Made by a program: the position numbers and the translations under genes
The notes under the pieces: model-generated
What the model was told of the DNA's origin: nothing
The model's database searches: none
The model's input: the letters and a program-made list of their open reading frames with translations, nothing else
From: a virus
Virus record (IMG/VR): IMGVR_UViG_3300030329_001830
Location: 1 to 22,806 of that record
Direction: 5' to 3' (one strand)
DNA length: 22,806 nucleotides
Shown: positions 1 through 5,189 of the stretch, piece after piece
Position numbering within the stretch: position 1 is the first letter of the stretch
How the letters are laid out: each line of letters starts with the position of its first letter

Positions 1-1181
1 TGAACGATTTTAAAGTGATCTGGGAGCCAATGGAATATAGCAGAAAAGAAGTTCCTGAAGAACGTAAGGTTCTTAGTAATTCTAAATACCCTACAAATAG
101 TGACGTTACATGTGGACAACACATAACAAATAACGGTGCTAGGGTAGCCAATAGGCACTTAACATTACTTAGGCTAGTGTCTATATGGCGTAGGAAAGGC
201 TTTACGCAGGAACAATGTATTTTACTTGCAAAGAACTGGATAGCTACATATCCAGACGATTTCCCTGATGAAGAAGTAGAAAGAGTAGTAATAGACACTT
301 TTAAACAAGGATATCAATATACTTGTCAAGATGAAATACTAGAAAAACACTGTGATCCTAAATGTAAATACTACAGTCTTAAGGACTATGGACATGGTGT
401 CAAATTAAAGAATGTTGACCAAATGATAGAATCTTATAAGAAATATATAGAAGAATCTAAATACAATAGTCAATTCAACTTTAAAGACATCATGGCTTTG
501 TCCGATGATTATGTATTCAAGGCTGGAGAACTTGCTATTCTTGGTGGAAACACTAAGATAGGTAAGACAGCATTTGTACAATGGATCATATCACAATTTC
601 CCGATGTAAAGACAGCGTTCATGTCATTGGAGGTAAACGAAGATCTGATATGTAGAAGATTCTTTCAATGTGCTTTAAGCATCAACAAAGAAAGCTTCGA
701 TAATTGGAATCATGAGTATGATGAGTACCTAAGAGAAAGTATGAATCATATACATGTAACTGACGATTCTCCTGACATACGTGATTATGATAAGGTAATA
801 GAAACTTATTCACCAAAAATGCTGGTAATAGACACTATAGACACCATACCCGCTAAGTATTACAATGATGAATATGAACGACAAAACTTTATCATAAAGG
901 AACTAAAAAGCCTAGCCAATAGACATAAGATAATAATCTTTGGCATATCTCACATATCAAAGTATGCTGCACAGCAACTAGAGAATGGAGAAAGACTAGG
1001 TATTCATAGTTTCAAGGGAAACTCTGTTATAGAACAAAAAGCTGATAAGGTCATAGGATTTGAACAAGGCGTGGAAAACGACAACATGAGAATAATATCG
1101 TCTCTTGGTACAAGGGATGAAAGCTCATTTGAAGTTAAAATGTCATTCGACTACAATACCTTTAGTTTTCAACAAATATAA
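1..1181 (+). CDS. Primase-C-terminal/DnaB-like replicative helicase, 5' partial
   Basis: Probably the replicative helicase, an ATP-driven hexamer that unwinds the fork. The frame is open to the left edge, so the GTG at 15 need not be the start and the gene probably begins outside the window. Numbering from that GTG, residues 41-100 look like the helical PriCT segment found after phage primases (NRHLTLLRL and a Pro/Asp-rich turn). A Cys cluster follows (C104, C113, C117). The RecA-like core comes next: Walker A GGNTKIGKT at 177-185 (K184, T185), Walker B MLVID ending at D273, a sensor-like ISHISK at 311-316 where DnaB has a Gln, and R367 in GTRDE, in the place of the arginine that precedes the last strands of DnaB. 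The family assignment rests on motif order. A primase catalytic part may lie upstream, but I cannot see it. It heads the + strand replication block. Confidence 0.85.
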   Translation, partial: NDFKVIWEPMEYSRKEVPEERKVLSNSKYPTNSDVTCGQHITNNGARVANRHLTLLRLVSIWRRKGFTQEQCILLAKNWIATYPDDFPDEEVERVVIDTFKQGYQYTCQDEILEKHCDPKCKYYSLKDYGHGVKLKNVDQMIESYKKYIEESKYNSQFNFKDIMALSDDYVFKAGELAILGGNTKIGKTAFVQWIISQFPDVKTAFMSLEVNEDLICRRFFQCALSINKESFDNWNHEYDEYLRESMNHIHVTDDSPDIRDYDKVIETYSPKMLVIDTIDTIPAKYYNDEYERQNFIIKELKSLANRHKIIIFGISHISKYAAQQLENGERLGIHSFKGNSVIEQKADKVIGFEQGVENDNMRIISSLGTRDESSFEVKMSFDYNTFSFQQI

Positions 1182-1186
1182 ACCTC

Positions 1187-1255
1187 AAGGGAGAGGGACA
1201 ATGTTTTGCTCCTATATTGATAGATTCCGCACTTTCAATATCAACCCTCTCCCTT
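1187..1255 (+). promoter_or_regulatory. Long inverted repeat / structured leader before the 69-aa gene
   Basis: An 11-bp perfect inverted repeat, AAGGGAGAGGG at 1187-1197 and CCCTCTCCCTT at 1245-1255, encloses a second pair, TTGATA (1217-1222) and TATCAA (1239-1244), that stacks directly on the 3' arm. No clear U-run follows, so it is a poor intrinsic terminator. The 5' arm is also a strong Shine-Dalgarno-like sequence for a 23-codon ORF inside the element. A translational switch, a processing site or a small structured RNA are all possible. The repeat is seen directly; the role is unknown. Confidence 0.6.
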
Positions 1256-1272
1256 ATCTTTCAATTAATTAA
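1201..1272 (+). CDS. Possible 23-aa leader ORF
   Basis: ATG at 1201 follows a purine-rich GGGAGAGGG ribosome binding site and runs to TAA at 1270. The product begins MFCSYIDRFR and has no recognisable domain. It ends 8 bases before the ATG of the 69-aa gene, so it could couple translation to that gene. Its ribosome binding site is one arm of the 1187-1255 hairpin and its codons contain the other arm. Length and position suit a leader peptide, but an ORF this short can arise by chance and no conservation can be checked here. Confidence 0.3.
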   Translation: MFCSYIDRFRTFNINPLPYLSIN

Positions 1273-1280
1273 GGATAAAG

Positions 1281-1490
1281 ATGAATCTTCAAATATTTGG
1301 ATTACCTATATTCAAGTATGCTAGAATACTGAGAAATGACTATAAAGGAATAAAACTGGTACTATTTGGAGTTTTCTTGTTCACAGTTGGAATAGGAAAA
1401 CACAAAGGATACCATCACCACATGTCCATAGGACTGTTCAATCTAGAACTCTTCTTTGGATTTGCATTTAAGGATAAAATGTTACCATGA
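1281..1490 (+). CDS. Small hydrophobic protein of unknown function (69 aa)
   Basis: I do not recognise this protein. It is rich in Phe, Leu, Ile and Gly, with a hydrophobic stretch at about residues 25-40 (KLVLFGVFLFTVGIG), a basic middle containing three consecutive His (residues 45-47), and a second hydrophobic patch near the C-terminus (FNLELFFGFAF). One or two membrane passes or a small beta-rich fold are possible. AAGG lies 6 bases before the ATG. Its last codons overlap the next gene in an ATGA arrangement (ATG at 1487, TGA at 1488-1490), so it is probably translationally coupled to the nuclease. Confidence 0.7.
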   Translation: MNLQIFGLPIFKYARILRNDYKGIKLVLFGVFLFTVGIGKHKGYHHHMSIGLFNLELFFGFAFKDKMLP

Positions 1491-1828
1491 GTGGAAAAGC
1501 ACCAAAACAAAAAGGAAACAGAATTGAACGAGAATGTGTAAAACTAGCCAAAGAATTTGGCTTTGAATCACGTAGAGCTTGGGGATCTGATGGAAGATCA
1601 CTAGGCTGGCATGAAGAAGTTGACATAGTAGTAGAACTACCCTGCAGTGAAAACGCAGTAAAAAGTCACCCTTTTAAATTTCAAGTAAAAGGTCGTAAGT
1701 CTATTGCGAACTATCTAAAGCCATGTGATGAAGTATATGGACAGATTCTCAAAGAAGATCGTAAAGAACCATTAGTAACAATACGATACGGAGACTTGTT
1801 AACGCTCTTTAAGAGGTTAACGGGCTAA
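1487..1828 (+). CDS. PD-(D/E)XK-type endonuclease, Holliday-junction-resolvase-like
   Basis: A small basic nuclease of 113 aa. Visible features in order are an N-terminal helix GNRIERECVKL with Glu14 and Glu16, the block WHEEVDIVV with Asp46 as probable metal ligand, and FQVKGRKS at 64-71, where Gln66-x-Lys68 fits the (D/E/Q)-x-K half of the motif. This order, the length and the basic N-terminus match Hjc-like resolvases and small phage PD-(D/E)XK nucleases acting on branched DNA or recombination intermediates. Next to a helicase, a role in replication, recombination or processing before packaging is reasonable. The substrate cannot be told from sequence. The TAA lies inside a hairpin (1811-1835). 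Confidence 0.75.
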   Translation: MSGKAPKQKGNRIERECVKLAKEFGFESRRAWGSDGRSLGWHEEVDIVVELPCSENAVKSHPFKFQVKGRKSIANYLKPCDEVYGQILKEDRKEPLVTIRYGDLLTLFKRLTG

Positions 1829-1835
1829 CCCTCTT
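1811..1835 (+). terminator. Hairpin overlapping the nuclease stop codon
   Basis: AAGAGGTTA pairs with TAACCCTCTT around a short loop, with one bulged base. The nuclease TAA (1826-1828) sits in the right arm. Only three T follow, so it may be a weak terminator, an mRNA 3'-end stabiliser or a processing site rather than a full intrinsic terminator. Confidence 0.4.
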
Positions 1836-1890
1836 TGTCTGAAGATTGGATTTTCCATAGGAAAAGACGGTTAAGAAAAGAGGACGGCAA

Positions 1891-1947
1891 ATGTGGCAAG
1901 GGACAGGTTGGCGTTTGTCCCTTGTCAAAAACTGGAGAATAATATGA
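1891..1947 (+). CDS. Possible 18-aa leader peptide ORF
   Basis: ATG at 1891 follows an AGAGGA ribosome binding site and ends at a TGA (1945-1947) overlapping the ATG at 1944 of the next gene. The product is MWQGTGWRLSLVKNWRII, with no domain. Almost the whole reading frame lies within the hairpin at 1894-1927, so a translating ribosome would open it. This is the usual layout of a translational-coupling leader, but an 18-codon ORF is weak evidence by itself. Confidence 0.3.
   Translation: MWQGTGWRLSLVKNWRII
1894..1927 (+). promoter_or_regulatory. 12-bp hairpin in the leader of the 66-aa gene
   Basis: TGGCAAGGGACA (1894-1905) pairs with TGTCCCTTGTCA (1916-1927) around a 10-base loop, with one G-U pair if read as RNA. 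It starts just after the ATG of a short ORF at 1891 and ends about 6 bases before the GGAG that serves the ATG at 1944. No U-run follows. It is well placed to control translation of the 1944 gene. The structure is seen directly; the function is inferred. Confidence 0.5.
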
Positions 1948-2144
1948 GATATTACTGGGAAGTTTTATTTAGTACGGAATATTTCCCGTACTGGGAATTC
2001 ACTATGCTTATGATGCTTGCATTGCAACTAAGTCAACTATGGAGACTGCATAGAATAGAAAACAAATTAGACGAGTATCAAACAATGTATCATGAATTAC
2101 TTGAGGAGATCGAAAACATAATGGACAAATTCGATAATGAATAA
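1944..2144 (+). CDS. Small membrane protein with coiled coil (66 aa)
   Basis: I chose the ATG at 1944 because GGAG lies 7 bases before it. The upstream GTG at 1893 would place that site and the 1894-1927 hairpin inside the gene. The protein has an aromatic N-terminus (MRYYWEVLF), a single hydrophobic segment at about residues 17-32 (EFTMLMMLALQLSQLW), then a charged amphipathic helix ending in DKFDNE that looks like a short coiled coil. A type of bitopic inner-membrane protein is likely; no family is recognised. Its end overlaps the next gene by 8 bases. Confidence 0.65.
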   Translation: MRYYWEVLFSTEYFPYWEFTMLMMLALQLSQLWRLHRIENKLDEYQTMYHELLEEIENIMDKFDNE

Positions 2145-2547
2145 ATACACTATCAGTAAACCTATCTGGGATGGTGGATATAAAGAAAGATGTATAGGTA
2201 TAGCTGAATTCAGACTACCATGTGTAGTAGATATATCCTATACAGATAAACACGACAATCTAGTATATCCAGATAAATATTTGGTTACACGTGAATTTGC
2301 ACAAAAGTTTGATAAGAAAAAGGTAGGAGCCAATGTTGAACTAAGGGTCATACCTGTTAGCAAACTAGAGAAATACGAGGAACCTAAAGACAAGAAAGAT
2401 AAAGAGATAGATGAACTCGCTGCTATGTTGTCAAGAGCATTAGAATGCTTAGATGAGATCATAACAACACAAGCGAGCAGTGCAAAGTATCGTAAAATGG
2501 CTAAGGATGCTATACAGAAGATACTAAAGGATAAAAACAATGAGTAA
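2137..2547 (+). CDS. Hypothetical phage protein (136 aa)
   Basis: I do not recognise a family. The first ~85 residues look like a beta-rich module (KYTISKPIW, CIGIAEFRL, CVVDISYTD, VELRVIPVSKL), followed by a charged linker (residues about 87-100, KYEEPKDKKDKE) and a helical C-terminal region with heptad-like Leu/Ile spacing. The start overlaps the preceding stop by 8 bases (ATGAATAA), and its own end overlaps the next gene in the same way (ATGAGTAA), so three genes appear translationally coupled. No catalytic motif is visible. It may be a DNA-metabolism accessory protein, judging only from its neighbours. Confidence 0.7.
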   Translation: MNKYTISKPIWDGGYKERCIGIAEFRLPCVVDISYTDKHDNLVYPDKYLVTREFAQKFDKKKVGANVELRVIPVSKLEKYEEPKDKKDKEIDELAAMLSRALECLDEIITTQASSAKYRKMAKDAIQKILKDKNNE

Positions 2548-2824
2548 ACCAGAACATGATTATGGTTACGGATTCAATGAAACAAACTCAATACGAATAG
2601 TGTGGTGTATTGATGATGTAAAAGACATGTCTAAGAATATGGAGTTACCTATCAAGCTAACAGATGATGACTGTATGGATATATTATCAATAGTAGACAG
2701 CCAACACGATGCAAGTATTGGCGTGAATTGGAATACTATACAGTGGGCTATTGAAAGTCATGTTGAAAAAAACTTGGGATACCCAGACCACTGGGATACC
2801 GCAGCAAAAACAATGAGGAGCTAA
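2540..2824 (+). CDS. Conserved-type small phage protein (94 aa)
   Basis: An acidic protein with the pattern IRIVWCIDDVKDM (18-30), a helix-rich middle DDDCMDILSIV, and HDASIGVNWNTI (56-67). I associate the combination of a VW.IDDV start, a central helix and HDA.IG.NW with a recurrent uncharacterised family of small phage early proteins, but the function is not known to me. AAGGATAAAAAC upstream supplies a ribosome binding site, and the start overlaps the preceding gene by 8 bases. The next gene follows with no gap (TAA then ATG). Confidence 0.65.
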   Translation: MSKPEHDYGYGFNETNSIRIVWCIDDVKDMSKNMELPIKLTDDDCMDILSIVDSQHDASIGVNWNTIQWAIESHVEKNLGYPDHWDTAAKTMRS

Positions 2825-2920
2825 ATGGTAAGTGATTGTTGTAATGCAGAAATAAAATATCAGGACATATGTTCTAGCTGCTTAGAACATTGCGATATAA
2901 TATATGAGGAGGAGGAATAA
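2825..2920 (+). CDS. 31-aa cysteine-rich mini-protein, putative zinc binder
   Basis: The ATG at 2825 directly follows the previous stop. The 31-residue product has five Cys: C5-C6 near the start, C16-x2-C19 in DICSSCLEHCD, and C23. The spacing suits one zinc site, as in the tiny Cys-rich proteins common in phage early regions, and the tail is acidic (YEEEE). The GAG-rich codons at its end form the ribosome binding site of the next gene, and its TAA overlaps that gene's ATG (TAATG). It is probably real given the tight packing; its role is unknown. Confidence 0.6.
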   Translation: MVSDCCNAEIKYQDICSSCLEHCDIIYEEEE

Positions 2921-3063
2921 TGCTCATAATAGACATACCAAACTGGATCATGCTAGTATCATGGTTTGTTGTATTGAACTTCTCTCTTATAGTAATACTA
3001 ATACTGTGGATAATATTCTTAAACAAACGTGATATGCGTAAAGAAAACAAAAGGCTCTCTTAA
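2920..3063 (+). CDS. 47-aa single-pass membrane protein
   Basis: Starts at the ATG in TAATG with a very strong GAGGAGGAGG ribosome binding site. Residues about 9-36 are a long hydrophobic helix (WIMLVSWFVVLNFSLIVILI and onward), followed by a basic tail (NKRDMRKENKRLS). This predicts one membrane pass with a cytoplasmic C-terminus by the positive-inside rule. The TAA is in the loop of the terminator at 3053-3078 and shares two bases with the stop of the converging metallophosphoesterase gene. Phage inner-membrane proteins of this size may be exclusion or host-takeover factors, but nothing here is diagnostic. Confidence 0.65.
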   Translation: MLIIDIPNWIMLVSWFVVLNFSLIVILILWIIFLNKRDMRKENKRLS

Positions 3064-3078
3064 CCGAGAGCCTTTTTT
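3053..3078. terminator. Bidirectional intrinsic terminator between converging operons
   Basis: GGCTCTC (3053-3059) and GAGAGCC (3066-3072) form a perfect 7-bp stem around a 6-base loop. On the + strand six T follow (3073-3078); on the - strand the stem is followed by TTTTGTTTTC. It therefore works as an intrinsic terminator in both directions and ends both transcription blocks. Both flanking stop codons lie in the loop. Confidence 0.9.
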
Positions 3079-4106
3079 CTTTTATACGTAAGGTATTCTG
3101 CACCCTCGTAAGGATTAAATATGGTAGTGATCAATCTATTATCGTCATCATCGTACTTAGGATCGATGATCGTAACAGGAGCGTTGAATATATTTTTATC
3201 ATCTAGACCAAGCTTATCTGCATATTGATCTATCATTTTAAATGATGCTACCTGTAAAGCATGTGATATCAAACCCGATGCTGGGTCTTTAAGAACCTGA
3301 TAACCTGAAACATGTGTATGACCACACGTAAGAATGTGGTCTTTCCATCCCATCTGTGCTGCTTTAGCTACACCATGAGCAGTATTCCACATTGAATTAC
3401 CTTTGAATACATGCCTAGCATTTATTCTTACTTTTTTTCCATTTGGAAAAGAAAGATTAAGCCTAGCACCCCATTGTTCATAGACTCCCTTGTGATCTCG
3501 CATAATAAATTCTAAAGGATCACCATCCCCTGACCAAACATCATGATTACCAGCAACCAGATATAACCATTCAACTTGATTTACAAAATGCTCTGTTAGT
3601 CTCCAGCTTTCTTTTGCTGATGTAGATTGCTGTCCGTATAAATAGGATAATCTACCTATCCAGTTATTTTGTACATCACCAAGATTCCCACCAAAAAGAC
3701 CTTCTGTTTTATTTATAAGATTACACAAAGAATATATTTCAGCGATGTTAGTACCATCGTCATCAATATGAGGATCACCAAAATGGCATATCCCTATAGG
3801 ACCTTTCATGTTGATCTTTATATTGTATAGTTTTCTATCTTCTTTTGATCTGGTCTTTTGCTCATACTTTTTCTTACGCATTTCAATGAGTTCGTCAATA
3901 TTTAATAACTCACTTTCTTTTTTCTCGCCAGAAAAAGGAGATTCTTCAAGAATGCTAGGTTTTAATGTTTTCCTGCCGCAAGCAGTACATAACCATTGTT
4001 GTTTTTTTGATTCGGCTCTATAAACAAAACCGCTTTTATGAATAGAACGTGATCCGCAATGACGGCAACCTATTATATTACCATCTGAGTCTTTAACTAT
4101 CTTCAT
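3060..4106 (-). CDS. Metallophosphoesterase with N-terminal zinc ribbon
   Basis: A calcineurin-like metallophosphoesterase, a two-metal enzyme hydrolysing phosphoesters. The N-terminus has a four-Cys zinc ribbon (C14-x2-C17 and C40-x2-C43) like those at the start of transposases and other DNA-binding phage proteins. A charged linker (about 55-95) follows. The catalytic motifs are GDPHID (D111, H113), GNLGDVQNN (D144), GNHD (N187, H188), a lone ARH at 230-232 and GHTH (H263, H265), which is the standard metal-ligand order. The substrate may be nucleic acid, given the zinc ribbon, but this is inference. It is the last gene of the - strand block, downstream of a strong internal terminator (4227-4285), so it may be expressed at a lower level or by read-through. 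Its TAA (3062-3060) is in the shared terminator loop. Confidence 0.85.
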   Translation of the reverse strand: MKIVKDSDGNIIGCRHCGSRSIHKSGFVYRAESKKQQWLCTACGRKTLKPSILEESPFSGEKKESELLNIDELIEMRKKKYEQKTRSKEDRKLYNIKINMKGPIGICHFGDPHIDDDGTNIAEIYSLCNLINKTEGLFGGNLGDVQNNWIGRLSYLYGQQSTSAKESWRLTEHFVNQVEWLYLVAGNHDVWSGDGDPLEFIMRDHKGVYEQWGARLNLSFPNGKKVRINARHVFKGNSMWNTAHGVAKAAQMGWKDHILTCGHTHVSGYQVLKDPASGLISHALQVASFKMIDQYADKLGLDDKNIFNAPVTIIDPKYDDDDNRLITTIFNPYEGAEYLTYKRKKALG

Positions 4107-4117
4107 CTTATGATCAG

Positions 4118-4216
4118 TTATTTAGACTTATTAGAACGTGATCTGGTTTTTTTACTATCTTTTATATGTTTTCTTCTGTCAATTATAAGATCTGACAGGT
4201 TTTTATGAGTTGGCAT
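4118..4216 (-). CDS. 32-aa basic protein
   Basis: The ATG at 4216 has a good ribosome binding site (TAGGAG, 5 bases before it), and the TAA is 11 bases before the metallophosphoesterase start. The product begins MPTHKNLSDLIIDRRK and ends in a Lys/Arg/Ser-rich tail (KDSKKTRSRSNKSK) with no hydrophobic segment. The composition suits a small nucleic-acid-binding protein. It follows the terminator/attenuator at 4227-4285 immediately. Confidence 0.55.
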   Translation of the reverse strand: MPTHKNLSDLIIDRRKHIKDSKKTRSRSNKSK

Positions 4217-4226
4217 ATGTTCTCCT

Positions 4227-4285
4227 AAAAAAAGTAGGTCTAATTTGCCCTATATGGACGTTTCTCCATAATAGGCATACCTACT
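4227..4285 (-). terminator. Strong long-stem intrinsic terminator/attenuator within the - strand operon
   Basis: On the - strand AGTAGGT (4285-4279) pairs with ACCTACT (4239-4233). An inner imperfect stem, ATTATGGA against TCCATATAG around GAAACG, stacks inside it. Seven T follow directly (4233-4227). It lies 13 bases after the 64-aa gene and just before the ribosome binding site of the 32-aa gene, so it should end the long structural operon, with the last two genes reached by read-through or anti-termination. Confidence 0.75.
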
Positions 4286-4298
4286 ATAGCTTTAAATA

Positions 4299-4493
4299 TC
4301 ATTGTTTTTTCTTACGTCTATTAGCCATCTTCTTTAAGGTGTTAGCTAATCTAGACTGTTTTTTGGCTTTAGTATCAACATATTTGGATACGAGTATATC
4401 AGATGCCTCTGTAAAAACTACAGGTTCTTTGGTTGGCTCTTGTATCCATGCCTTTTTGCCTTTGGTCTGGTTATATGTTCTTGATCCGGGCAC
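4299..4493 (-). CDS. 64-aa basic protein, GTG start
   Basis: Starts with GTG at 4493, overlapping the TAG of the previous gene by one base (TAGTG). The product begins MPGSRTYNQT, has a hydrophilic middle containing KEPVVFTEA, and ends in a strongly basic helix (SRLANTLKKMANRRKKKQ). There is no membrane segment. The composition suggests binding to nucleic acid or to acidic virion surfaces; no family is recognised. The TGA is followed within 13 bases by the terminator. Confidence 0.6.
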   Translation of the reverse strand: MPGSRTYNQTKGKKAWIQEPTKEPVVFTEASDILVSKYVDTKAKKQSRLANTLKKMANRRKKKQ

Positions 4494-4912
4494 TATGCTT
4501 TTTTAATGTAGCCTTGATCTAAAAGATTGTCAAAGACATCTTGCATGTTGAACATGGTAGCACTTTGCATTACTTCCTGAACCTCTGGAATATTTGCAAG
4601 TTTATATTTTTCTCCTTTATGTTCAACATCAAGCCAATCAGAATCTCTAAGCTTAACAGTACCGTATCCAAAAGAATCTTTATCCCCTTTGCTTCTTTCA
4701 TACGCCTCTTCTTGTTTCTTTTTGCTTCTTTGATAAGCTTCTTCTTCTATATACTTTGAACCAAGATCTCTTTCATAGGCTTCTCTTTTCTCACCCCAAG
4801 GATCAAATTGTATTCCACCACCTGTCATGGCTTCAGTAGCCTTGTCTACTCCGTATGCTCCCGCACCTGCTGCGAGTGCTCCGGGTCCAAGTAGTTTAAG
4901 TAATCCCATCAT
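4493..4912 (-). CDS. Hypothetical virion-associated protein (139 aa)
   Basis: The N-terminus has a short Gly/Ala-rich hydrophobic segment (residues 3-20, GLLKLLGPGALAAGAGAY) like those of phage internal virion proteins. A charged helical region with two near-repeats of (EE)AYxRSK follows (about 57-75), then a small C-terminal domain (VKLRDSDWLDVEHKGEKYKL onward). There are two adjacent ATG codons at 4912 and 4909 and I keep the first. It starts 2 bases after the previous stop. No family is recognised; an ejected or head-associated accessory protein is plausible from the Gly/Ala segment and the neighbours. Confidence 0.65.
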   Translation of the reverse strand: MMGLLKLLGPGALAAGAGAYGVDKATEAMTGGGIQFDPWGEKREAYERDLGSKYIEEEAYQRSKKKQEEAYERSKGDKDSFGYGTVKLRDSDWLDVEHKGEKYKLANIPEVQEVMQSATMFNMQDVFDNLLDQGYIKKA

Positions 4913-4914
4913 AG

Positions 4915-5187
4915 TTAATACCTTTTTGCACCTTCTGAGCTTACCCCAAATAATTCAAATTCATCTTTATTTGATGGCTGTATGTTTGAAACAACTCCAG
5001 TGCTCTTTGCCTTCTCAATTCCAGATATAGTATCCTGTAATTGTTTGTACATTCTAGTGAACTCTTCTTGAGTTATCTCTCCCATAGACAAAAGCTTATC
5101 CAGCTTAGATCGTTCCATCTTTAATAGATCTTCTTGGCTTATTGGTTGCTCTGTACCAAAACCAAATTGATCTTTTCTAAATGCCAT
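4915..5187 (-). CDS. Small protein with SHOCT-like segment (90 aa)
   Basis: A strong AAGGAG precedes the ATG, starting right after the stop of the giant gene. Residues about 24-46 (MERSKLDKLLSMGEITQEEF and the following helix) have the Leu-x-x-Leu, Gly-x-Ile-Thr-x-x-Glu-Phe pattern of SHOCT domains, short helical modules usually found at the ends of other proteins. The C-terminal third is hydrophilic. Its position between the giant virion protein and the Gly/Ala-rich 139-aa protein suggests a virion accessory or chaperone role, which is unproven. Confidence 0.65.
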   Translation of the reverse strand: MAFRKDQFGFGTEQPISQEDLLKMERSKLDKLLSMGEITQEEFTRMYKQLQDTISGIEKAKSTGVVSNIQPSNKDEFELFGVSSEGAKRY

Positions 5188-5189
5188 TT

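Noticed and set aside
2238-2540. 100-aa ORF on the - strand opposite the 136-aa gene
   Set aside because: Antisense to a gene with good coupling to both neighbours; Ser/Leu-rich composition is typical of a reverse-complement shadow and there is no ribosome binding site.
4240-4278. 12-codon ORF (MPIMEKRPYRAN) on the - strand
   Set aside because: It lies entirely within the stem of the 4227-4285 terminator and has only a weak ribosome binding site, so it is explained by the structure.
4210-4506. 98-aa ORF on the + strand
   Set aside because: Runs antisense through the terminator, the 64-aa gene and leader DNA, with no ribosome binding site; a shadow.
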